Positions 49,006-59,128 of a stretch of 64,000 nucleotides of DNA are shown here, in pieces; within the stretch, counting starts at the first letter, position 1; each line of letters begins with the position of its first letter. The stretch spans positions 5,704,001-5,768,000 of the forward strand of contig NC_079241.1 of assembly GCF_028009165.1 (NCBI RefSeq), in the 5' to 3' direction. This DNA comes from Akanthomyces muscarius. Its lineage: Eukaryota; Ascomycota; Sordariomycetes; Hypocreales; Cordycipitaceae. The notes under the pieces are model-generated. The model saw only the letters and a program-made list of their open reading frames with translations. It was not told where the DNA came from and searched no databases. Both the position numbers and the translations under genes were made by a program.

Positions 49006-50294
49006 GCGATCGGCGCAGTCGGGATAGGATCGGAGGCAAGGGCTGAGACGGGCTTATAGCAGTTGCGTGGATGGTTCGTCGAGGGCGGCGTCAGCGGGCC
49101 AGGGCGGATGATGGATATGTCGGCGGTTGAACGGCTACCGGCCTCGACAGCAGCAGAGTTGCCAAGGAGAAGGCTGCTGGCGTGGTTGGTATTGGTGGTG
49201 AGGCGAGAGGATGGCCTAGGCCCACACTATCATAGGCTCTCCGATGTGGGGGACGACGGGCGGCGGGAGAGCCAAGAAGCGAGAGTCTTTGACGTTGCAG
49301 GGGGCCAGGACCGCAGTGATTGCTTTGGATGGCTCAATGGTGAGGACGGCCAAGAGAATGACGTTCTGCTAAAAGGGCGGTAGGGTGGTGTTGAAGTGCT
49401 GTATAGACCGAGGGGTAAGGACCATAATGACTCGCGGGCTCCTTCCTGCGCGGCACAGACGATAGCGGATTAGACTCGGCCGGTAAATGACGGAGGACGA
49501 TGAAGAAAAAGACAAGATGGAGATGGATGAGCAATCGATCAAACGAGTTGAGTGGACGCGGCCCACGCAGTACGATGAGATCGAGGCGATGCTTGCAGAG
49601 AGAAGAAACTATGCAGGTGGAGTGAGTAGCAGGAGCCAGAGAGACTGCTACGTAAACTCCTGGGGCGGCACAAAGTTGGGCAGGCGAAGGCTAAAATGAA
49701 GATTTGTAAAGGTACTCTCGTAATTTGCTTCGGAGCCTCGTTCCCCCCATAATCAATCCTACATCGCCGCTAGAAATGCCTGCTAATTCGTCCAACTAGT
49801 CTTCAGCGCTGGGTCCGATTCGGCGCCGCGGTATCGCCTTGCATGAATGGACGGACTGCAAGGTCGCAGGAAAAGCCTGCTACTGCCCCCTTTTCGCCTA
49901 CGCTAGTTGACAATGCGAACTGAACACCAGCCAGCGGCCAGGAGAACGAATATTTGGCAACTATTTCTCCTGAAATTATCGGGCTACTTTGATAGCGACG
50001 AACTAAGTCGTGTCGGCCCGTCGTGTCTCGTCAGTGCTGCCTGTGCCACGCCTGTCCATCCCAGGACTGATTATCGCACCCATTTGCCTGACATGCCACT
50101 CACAGGGAGCAAGTGATTGTAAAATAAACGTGATTCGAAAGATACAGTGCTGTATGTGTATATAGTACAATAGCCAATCTAATACAAGGCCTCTATCCCC
50201 GATCGGCCGATCTAGTCTACATGCATCATCCCCTGTCCGGGACCTCCACAACCCAGTCCACCCACAGTCTCAAGCCTCGTCCGGCCACCTCCGC
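49006..50294. other. Intergenic region upstream of the NirA-like gene
   Basis: About 1.3 kb, containing the NirA-like promoter and the nam9 3' UTR. Short frames on both strands are not credible. No repeat or RNA gene seen. Confidence 0.4.
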
Positions 50295-51981
50295 TCACCC
50301 ACGCTGTAGATACCAGTTGTGAGCCAGCTGGTTCGTCAGGTAGCTGAATGGCGTCGGCACTTCGGCTCGTCCCTTTCTTGCTACCGGGTGTCGTAGATAG
50401 ACAGCGGCACAAAGATCGTGGTTGACCTCGAGGTATCTGGGGATGAACGCAAATGCTGCCATAAACGGCCGAGGTGCCCACGGCGTCGCGTACGGCTTGG
50501 TCTCGTCCACCGGGTTCTCCTCGTCGGCCAGCAAAAGCGTCTTGAGCTTGCGCATCTCGTCGTTGGACAGTCGCGCGCCGCCCACAATCTCCTTTGCACG
50601 TTCTTTTTGCTCCTCAGAGAGACCGTCCAGAGTCTGACGATATTGTTTCTCCCGGCTGAACTGCTGCTCAGCTTCGCCACCCTCCGTCGCCGTGGCTTGC
50701 TGTGTAGACGTCTGCTGACCATCCAGCTTGGCTAGGATTTCCTGATTCTTGATAACAAGCTGAAGCTCTTGCATCAACTCAGAGACATCTAGTTCGCTAT
50801 CCTGAGGGCGCGACAGAAGTCGCTTCGCATCCGATCGAAGCAGGCGCAGGCTCTGTTTTTCTGTGGCAGTGAGATTCCTGGCCTCAGTAGCCAAGAGGGC
50901 CTTGCAGCGTCGCACAAACGCCTTTAACTCATTTCGTTGCCATTTTCGGTGAGCTTCCTCAGATAGTTCAGGCAGGGCTGCTTCACCTTCAGCAACTTCG
51001 CCTTCGTCAGCAGCAACCTCAGCAGCAGCAGCTTCGGCTGCCGCTTCGCCTTCGCCTTGGCCCTCTGAAACAGGTGTCTGTTTTTCAGCCTTGGCCATGT
51101 AATCGCGCTCTGAAACTTTCTTTCTGAGCGCAAGTTTCTGTTCCAGCCCCGGGTGGCTGTGCTTATTGGACTTCTGTACTCCCGTGGCGTACATGACCTT
51201 CTCGATGTCGACTTGGAACATATCGCCGGGGTTCAGTTGATAGGAAGGATGCAGCAGCTGGGAGTCTCGTTAGAAATGGATCTGCGTATGATATGGATGC
51301 GCTGGCGTACCTTTTTGCCGTTAACCGTAACTGCGCCGTGCAGCACGAATTGACGTGCCTGTCGCACACTGGTGGCAAACATGGCGCGGAAGATGGCCGT
51401 GTCTAGTCTTCTCTCGAGAGGGGCAAATGTCATTTGCATGTATGGAGTCATTTCGTGATGCGATCTAGAAATGAGGTCGTTGGGTGTGGCGGCGTTTCTA
51501 GCTTTAACCTTGAAAGGAAGCTGGGGCACAGGGACCCGCGAATATCCCCCCGCGTCGATGTTGGAAGTGCTCAGGCCCGAGCCACGGCCGGCTGCCTGCT
51601 CAGAGCCGTCGTGTGCGGCAAGATATTCGGGAGGCATGTCAACTGCCGACAGTAGGCGCGGCGAGAAGAGGCGCACCCATTTCTTTTCGGGAATGTGCTC
51701 GCCGTGATACGCGCGAGTTCTCGATTTCGCGGCCCATTTCTGCTGGAAAAAGGTTGGTGTACCTCTAATAATTGGCTCTTTGGCGGCGTTGCGGTAGATG
51801 TTGTACATGTTATACTTGTTCCATGACTGTCGCAGTTTCTATCAAGCACAACCCCGTTAGCTGTGTCCGGGCACGTAGCGGTGCGTCAATTGGAGTGCAA
51901 GACGCCATAGAGGACGTCGCAGTATAGTGAAGTGTCACTCACAGGCTTCGCCAGGCTGAAAAACCTGGCCGGTTTGCGCAT
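50295..51981 (-). CDS. nam9: Mitochondrial small-subunit ribosomal protein uS4m (Nam9)
   Basis: Three exons: 51981-51943, 51838-51311 and 51257-50295, 509 aa. It is the mitochondrial counterpart of bacterial S4, an early assembly protein of the small subunit. The first exon encodes [13 protein letters not shown], which joins to [16 protein letters not shown]; this matches the usual start of fungal uS4m. The S4 RNA-binding core is seen as [36 protein letters not shown], continued after intron 2 by [18 protein letters not shown] lineage-type insertion rich in Ala and Glu follows (about residues 280-305), then a charged helical region, then a C-terminal segment ending [17 protein letters not shown]. 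It is longer than bacterial S4 (about 205 aa), as expected for Nam9. It is divergent from ctf18. Confidence 0.93.
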
Positions 51982-53029
51982 CTTGCTTGTGGATGCGCTG
52001 CGTGCTGTCTCGTCTGGGCTGGTTGAAGCTGTGTCGTGTGTTCAGGAGCCGGCAACGCCAATTTTTTTGAGAGCAGCTCGATTCTGCCGTGGTTTTTCCG
52101 ACCTGCCGTAAGATCATGCTGAGGCTTCCTGACAGAGGACGAGCACTGCAAGTACAATCCTAGTCTATTTGATAGACAAGGAATAAGTTGGAGCTAGGTA
52201 CAGTGAATGCAACAATTTTTATTTTAATATATATTGTTTTGGTAGACTGCGGTTGTAAAGTCCCCCCCTGAGGCTCAAGAAGGCCCAAGTCGAGCCGGCG
52301 ATGCCCCCACTGTTTGAGCCTACCACAATACCCATAGCTCTGTGTACATAACAACAGGTATCACGTAGATATATTTGGTAGTTATATCCCAGGATAAACT
52401 TATTCTAGGACGAGATAATTCTTGGTTACAGCTCATGCGTCCCAGGACGTTGGGCATAGAGTCCAACATGAGAGAGCCCTTCCGTACTATTGCGCAACAA
52501 GAGTTTTGCAACACCTGCCATTGAGCAGAAATAAGGATAAAATATAAGAGATCATATATGGGCCATCTGAAATCATGCTTGTTTAATGACTGGTCATCGA
52601 ATTGTTGTATTGGTTGTAGCTACTGTGACTTCTGCGGGTAGAGCGACTTGCTATGCTGTTTGATTCCGCGCAGAACGACACGTGCACGATTTCCCATCCA
52701 ACGGACTCCAATTCACTGCCTTTTCTGCCTGAAATGTCGCTACGCACCTCTATATCCATCTAACTGACCCAGAAAGTGATCTTAACGACTTGATTGTCTG
52801 AATGCCAGATTCGGATTCGTGACAGAGCTGTTTAGTGGGGCGCCACTAAACGCGGGCCTGCTGTACGACGCGTCTCCAGCGACGCGATACATGGTCACCC
52901 AAATTCGGCCGCTATACCTCAGCCCGCCAGACACATTGACGCAGCACTTTTTGCCTTGAGAACGCTTAGTGACCGAGGTGCATTGTTATACATTCAAACC
53001 TGCTCAAATGAGCCACATTGCCGCAAACT
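51982..53029. promoter_or_regulatory. Divergent promoter region nam9/ctf18
   Basis: About 1.05 kb between the two start codons. It must serve both genes. The central part (52200-52600) is AT-rich. No sites assigned, apart from an overlapping upstream ORF at the ctf18 end. Confidence 0.45.
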
Positions 53030-56000
53030 ATGCTTTCGACGACATCTCCCGTGCCCGTTCCCCAAAGCATGGCGCAACACTCGTTGAAGCGCGACAGGCC
53101 TCATGATGTAGAGCCAGAACCTGTGCCCAGGTCGAAATCCCGTGTCCAGGGCCCCTTTATCGACGATGATGAAGATTCAGCCGACGGGGACACAAACTCG
53201 AGACCGGCATCCCCTACAAAGAGGTCCATGCTGGAGCAATCCGAAGACAATAGCGAACCGCAGTTTGCGTTACCAAATGTAGCGGCTACGACAGAAACCG
53301 AAACGACCGAATCCCTCGATCCAGAGGCGCTTATGGATGATGGCCCAAACAAAACACAGTCACAGGGCACTGCCTTGCCTGTATTCTCGGGTTCGCTTTT
53401 CGCGTGCCTGCGGCCCACGAAATACGACATCAAGACGTGTGACGGCAAGGCATATTCAATCAAGCAGCGCCAAGTCAGTGCCGCTGTCTCATACGATCAA
53501 ATAATAGCTGCTCGCTCGAAAACGAAGGAAGGGCGGGCGAAACGAAGTTACTATGGAATCGACATCCATAAACTCATGAGCAACGCTAATGATGAGCTTG
53601 CTGAGCGCACAGCGAAGACACGGCCAGCGCCAGACGTGCCGCAGCAGTCTACTGAAAAGCCTGAGCCTGCACGGCCTGGCAAGAAAAACAAAACAACGCT
53701 CTTGTGGACCGAAAAGTACCGTGCGAAAAACTTCATGGACCTCTGTGGTGACGATGGCACCAACCGAGTTGTACTCCGTTGGCTCAAGCGCTGGGACCCT
53801 ATCGTGTTTCCTGGTGCGGCCAGGTCAAATCATGGAGTCGCAAGACGACCAGGCTCCAAACTACAAGCAGAAGAGGAGAAGCCTCACAGAAAGATCCTTC
53901 TCCTCACCGGCCCCCCGGGACTGGGCAAGACTACACTCGCGCATGTCTGTGCGAGGCAGGCTGGTTACGAAGTCCTAGAAGTCAACGCGAGCGATGATCG
54001 CAGTCGAGACGTTGTCAAGAATCGCATTCGCACAAGCTTGGGCACCGAAAACGTCAAAAATGTCACAAATCGCAAAGACAGCGAGGGCAACACAAAGGCG
54101 GCCAAGCCGGTCTGCGTTATTGTGGACGAAGTAGACGGCGTTGTGTCGGGCTCTGGAGGCTCTGGCGAGGGCGGCTTTGTCAAGGCACTGATTGACCTTG
54201 TATTGGTCGATCAAAAGAACAGCTCACCTAGTGCCGCTTCATACGACAACTCGCGAAAGAAGAAGAAGGGCGATGACTTCCGCCTGATGCGACCCTTGGT
54301 TCTCATCTGCAATGACGTCTACCATCCTTCACTCCGACCACTTCGGCAGTCCAATCTTGCCGAGATTATCCATGTTGGACGCCCATCGATTGACGCTGTC
54401 GTGGGCAGACTGAAGGCCGTGTTTGAAAAGGAAGGCATCCCCTGCGACAAGGACGCCTCGAGAAAACTCTGCGAGGCAGCGTGGGGCATGACGAGCGGCA
54501 TCGATGCAAAGCGTGGCGCCGAAAGCACTGTCGAAGGCGACCTCCGTGGCGTCATGGTAGTAGGCGAGTGGGCAGCGGCGAGGTTCCGATCTTCATTGTT
54601 GGCGGCGCCAACTCAGCGGCTGACAAAACAATGGATCGAAGCACATATTCTTGGCGATCTCTCCAGTGGTGCAGCCGGAGCGAGAGGGCTTGGTCGCGGC
54701 AACGTCAAGGACATCGTCAGCCGCCTCTTCCGGGAAGGTGCTGGGTTTCCCAAGCAGGCTATGGATCTGTCCATGTCCAAAAATACACAACACGAACAGC
54801 CCAAAACGGAGCTGAGTTTCAACGAGCAGGCCAAGAAGTACGGCATGGACCGTCTCAGGCAGATGGTCGAGACGAGCGGCGAAATCAGCTACATCATGAC
54901 GGAGATTATGTCCGAGTATCCCAACCGCGAGTACAACGACGACTTATACCTCAGCAAACCCAACCAAGCATATGACTGGCTCTTCTTCCACGACACTTGT
55001 CAGACCCGGCTGTTTTCCAGCCAAGAGTGGGAGCTGACGCCGTACCTGTCCCAACCTGTGCTTGCGTGTCACCATCTGTTTGCTTCCCCTAAACGCCACT
55101 ACACCAACAATACTGGCGGTGGTGGTCGCTGGGGCGCCGATGCCGCTGAGGAGGATGCCGGCCCGCCGATGCCGTTTTCCGGCCCGCGTGCCGACTACCA
55201 GGCCAACGAGGCAGCCAAGCACAACCGCTCGGCGCTGCAGGCCATGCAGAGCCAGCTGCCGGCGTCGCTGGGCCGCTCGTTCCGCAGCGCCGAGGACATG
55301 GCCACCGACTTCCTGCCGTACCTGGCGCGCATGATCTCGCCCGACGTCAAGCCCGTGCTGGTCAACGGTAGCGAGGGCACGACTGCGAGCGTGCGCAAGG
55401 AGAGCGAGCGGGTCATGGTGAAGCGCGCCTCGGAGATCCTGGCCGAGGTTGGCATCGAGCTCGTCAAGGGCAAGATTGAGGGGGACAACTTTTCGAACCG
55501 CGCGCCGCAATGGGTTTACCGCATGGAACCGTAAGTTTTCTTCTTCCTTCTCGCAAACCCCTGTCATCTAGTAAAATGGATAATGCTAATGTGATTTTTC
55601 TTCCGCTCCATTTACAGTGACATCGACACCCTTTCCCATTATGAATCAGGCGCCACGCTCCTCTCGTCGCAGGCCCCTACACGATATGCCGTCCGGCAGG
55701 TCCTCGACCAGGAGCTGCGCCGCACCGTGGCCCTGCGCGAGAACCAGGCACGCCAGGCACGCTTCCAGGCCGGCGCCGACTCTACGGCGGCGGCGCCCTC
55801 GTCCACGGCCGCAGCGGCCGCCGCAACCAAGACAGCCAGGACAGCCGCGGAACTGGCGGCGCGCCTGCACCACCCGCACGACGACAAGGAGAATGGCGGC
55901 GACAAGACTCTGGTGAAGAAGGACTTTTTCGGACGCGTCATCCAGGTGCGCCCGCTGGCGGAGCTCAACTCGCAAAACAGCGAGTCGCAGACGGCCAAGA

Positions 56001-56092
56001 AGAGGCGCAAGGTCTGGGTGACGTACCACGAAGGCCTCAACAATGCGGTGCGCAAGCCAATCTCCATGGCCGAGTTTCTGAAGCCGCTGTGA
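53030..56092 (+). CDS. ctf18: Chromosome transmission fidelity protein Ctf18 (RFC-like clamp loader subunit)
   Basis: Two exons: 53030-55530 and 55618-56092, 991 aa. Ctf18 replaces Rfc1 in an alternative clamp loader (with Rfc2-5, Dcc1 and Ctf8) that acts on PCNA in sister-chromatid cohesion and fork checkpoint signalling. The N-terminal 230 residues are acidic and disordered. The RFC box LLWTEKYRAKNFMDLCGDD is followed by Walker A TGPPGLGKTT (293-302), EVNASDDRS, and Walker B VIVDEVDG (DEVD at 366-369). The C-terminal region includes KDFFGRVIQ and ends PISMAEFLKPL, typical of Ctf18. The intron has a GTAAGT donor and joins YRMEP to DIDTLSHY. The frame stays open upstream of the ATG at 53030 only to 53018, so that ATG is the best start; Met14 of the protein (MAQHSLKRD) is another option. 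Confidence 0.94.
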
Positions 56093-56468
56093 GGGCGGGC
56101 AGCTGCGTGTTTGATGTGTGTACATGATGGCGTGGGGGTGAGCAGTAGCAGGATCTGGTTTAAAGCACTTTGGCATGCTCCGGAATAGGCGTTTGGAATA
56201 CTCATTGTTCGCGTCAAGTTGCGCATACCGTGTAGTCTGGGGATAAAGGCGATTGATATAATATGGAAATGGCATACTTTCGAATCAGCTCTATTTAAAC
56301 ATTGCGATTTGCATACACAATAAATATATATACATTGTCCCATGCATGACACCTATAACCGTTTGTGCGTTTATGTATTCAAAGATGAAAAGAAATGACA
56401 AACACTGCAGAAAGTACAAAAGCATATATATCCTTCACTAAACCCCCCTTTACAGAATCCCCGTCCGT
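56093..56468. other. Convergent 3' intergenic region ctf18/lactate dehydrogenase
   Basis: About 375 bp, AT-rich at the right side. It should hold both 3' UTRs. No gene seen. Confidence 0.45.
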
Positions 56469-58225
56469 TTACAGCTTCGGCTTTGGTCGCTGCGGCGGCG
56501 AAATCAGCGGGTCGTACACGGTGCGCGACAAGCTGTCGGTCGGCGTCGCCGTGTGCGCAAACAGGCTGCGCGTGTCGACCATGCTCGGGTGGAGGTCCTT
56601 GACCGACGCCGCGCCGATGAGGCGCATGTTCATCTCGAGCTCGTCCTTGAGCAGGGCCATGGCGCGCTCGACGCCGTCCTGGCCGTAGCCGCTCATGGCG
56701 TAGAGGAACGGGCGGCCGATGCCGACGCCCTTGGCGCCCAGGCACAGGCACTTGAGGATGTCGCCCGCGCGGCGCACGCCGCCGTCGACAAACACCTCGA
56801 GCTTGTCGGCGAGGCCGTGCCGGCGCAGCGCGGGCATGGCCTCGGCGAGCACCTCGACGCCCGAGGGCGCAAAGTCGAGCTGGCGGCCGCCGTGGTTGGA
56901 GACGACGACGCCGGCGACGCCGAGCTGCGCGGCGCGGAGCACGTCCTCGACGCGCTGCACGCCCTTGAGGACGATGGGCATCTTGGTGATGCTCTGGAAC
57001 CAGGGAATGTCCTTCCAGCTCAGCGAGGGGTCGATGAAGGAGGAGATGGCGCGGGCGGCGCCCTGGCTCGTGTCCGTCTTGGAGCCCGCCTGCACGCTGG
57101 AGCCCTGCTCCTCAAACTTGCTGCGCATGTCCTTTTCGCGGCGGCCCAGCATCGGCGCGTCGACGGTGATGAAGAGCCCCTTGCAGCCGCGCTCCTCGGC
57201 GTGCTGCACAATCTTGCGCGTAATCTCGCGGTCCTTGTTGACGTAGAGCTGCAGCCACTGCACCTGGTCGCCGCGGCGCGCGTCGACAATCTCGTCAAAA
57301 GAGCACGACGCCAGCGTCGGGATCATCTGGATCACGTCGTGCGTCTGCGCGGCGCGCGTCAGCACCACCTCGCCCTCCGGGTGGCCCAGCTTGCCGAGCG
57401 CCGTGGCCGAGATGTAGAACGGCACCGACGTCTTGCCGCCGAGCATGGTGGTGGAAAAGTCAATGTGCTCGACGTCGACGAGGACCTGCGGGCGGAACCA
57501 GATGCGGTGAAAGGCGCCGTGGTTTTCTCGGAGCGTCTAGAGGCGGGTGTGTGAGTTAGTGTGCTGCTTCGCTGTCTGGGGTAGGAAGAAGGGAGCGTAC
57601 GATTTCGTCGTCGGAGGCGCTCGAGTAGTAGCCCCAGGCCGTCTTCTTCATGACCCGACGGGCGACGGCCTCAAAGTCGAGCAGGTTGTAGCATTGCGAC
57701 AGCAGGGGCTTGAGCTCATCGCGCGCCTTGCGCTCAATCTCCTCGGGGTCGTCGTCCTTGTTGGCCGCCTGCTCGACGGTGCTCATGTCGACGGGGCCGA
57801 GGTGCTTGGCGTGGTCGAGGTACTTGTCGAGGGTGTCGGGGGGATGGATGGGCTCGAATTCTTCCGTCGCATCTTTGCCCTAGATAAGAAAGGTCAAAAA
57901 TTTGCCCCGAGCGGTGCGCGTATTTGAAGTTTGGAGAGCTTACAGCGTATTTGAGAATGATTTTGGAGCCGCCGGGGTGTTCTGGTCAAAACGCCGTGTT
58001 AGATTCTTCTTCCTCGGCATTCAGAGGCGGTGGGTGGGTTAGGCGAACCTGGCAAGAACTCGGTCACATCATATGCTTTTCCCTGCAGAGGCCCGTGTTA
58101 GATTTTTGCAATGCGCAAATCTGTATAGACGCAGCAGAAGGCGGATTGGGCCGGCATACATGGACAATGACCCAGCACGAGTCGGCACTGTTGTGCTGCG
58201 CGACGTCACCACCTTTTAGCGTCAT
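56469..58225 (-). CDS. Flavocytochrome b2-type L-lactate dehydrogenase
   Basis: Five exons: 58225-58160, 58082-58049, 57981-57944, 57879-57601 and 57536-56469, 494 aa. It oxidises L-lactate (or a related 2-hydroxy acid) to the keto acid; electrons pass from FMN to heme and, in the yeast enzyme Cyb2, to cytochrome c. The cytochrome b5-like domain (1-90) has heme ligands His35 in LPEHPGGSKI and His58 in EPIHPP. The FMN domain has VDAPMLGRREKDMR, KMPIVLKGVQ and SNHGGRQLD with catalytic His354, then FVDGGVRRAGDILKCLCLGAKGVGIGRPFLYA. The start is MTLKGGDVAQHNSADSCWVI, directly at the b5 domain, so the long presequence that sends yeast Cyb2 to the intermembrane space is missing. The C-terminus is PKPKL. 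Three of the five exons are under 70 nt, and intron 2 uses a GTTCGC donor. Confidence 0.9.
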
Positions 58226-59128
58226 TGTGGTGGGAGCTATCGTATATCGTGGTTTGGCGTCGAGAAAGTCTGGGTATCGCGGTGTCAATGCAAAAGGTTT
58301 CGTTTCGCGAGCGAGGAAGAGACGAGAGAGCCAGGGGCCGGAGACAAAAAAGGCTACAGGTAAAGTTGGCTGGGCGGGTGAAGGAGGGAATCTGGGGGTC
58401 AAACGAAAAAAGTCGAGGGTGGTCCGTAATCGCATGCGTCCGCCCACACGGACGGACTTGGGGAACCGAAGATGGGCGGAAGCTGGGGCAGCGGGCTGGT
58501 GTGGGGTAAAAAGGCGGCAGCATTACTACAGACAAGCTAATTAGCTGGACGAAAGGAACCGCAGATTATTATTTGGTCCTCCATTTTTAGTGGCGATGTC
58601 GCCCCAAACTGACCTTTTCGCAGTGCCGTCTGGACTGATTCGACCAATGTACGGCCAACACTTCATCATTAGTGGCACCCCGCTGTCGTCGGATAGAGCG
58701 TCCCGCTATTACCGCTATTGCCTCTGTCCGGTCCTTGCCAATCATGATGCTGCTAAATATCAGCGTCCCGACGGTACATTCATTCGCCTTCCGTTCTGCC
58801 GACCACCGCTGTCTCTCTCTCCTCTCTCTCTCGCCGCCCGCCTCGAAGCCCTCGACATCATCGACAGGCCACCAGCTGGTTCAATGACGTAAATCGTTCC
58901 CATAGCCAAGGCAATGCTAGATGATTTGATTCAAGCTTTTCTATTCCATGCAACTAATTGATCCAATCCACATGCAAAGTCGCAAAACTATAAATAAAAA
59001 ATGCAGTCGAATAACAATAACAACGGCAATGGTGTGGTTCCAATAAGTGCATGGAAAATCCAACAAGTCAACATGTTCCCGTAAACTGCTTCTTAGTCCC
59101 CATCTTCCGCCCCTCCACTTCAAGACTC
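58226..59128. other. Intergenic region between lactate dehydrogenase and bro1
   Basis: About 900 bp with the lactate dehydrogenase promoter on the left and the bro1 3' UTR on the right. CT-rich tracts lie near 58805-58850. No gene seen. Confidence 0.4.

Noticed and set aside
56553..57554. 333-codon plus-strand frame opposite the lactate dehydrogenase gene
   Set aside because: Antisense to catalytic exon 5; rich in His, Arg, Ala and Val with no recognisable motifs.
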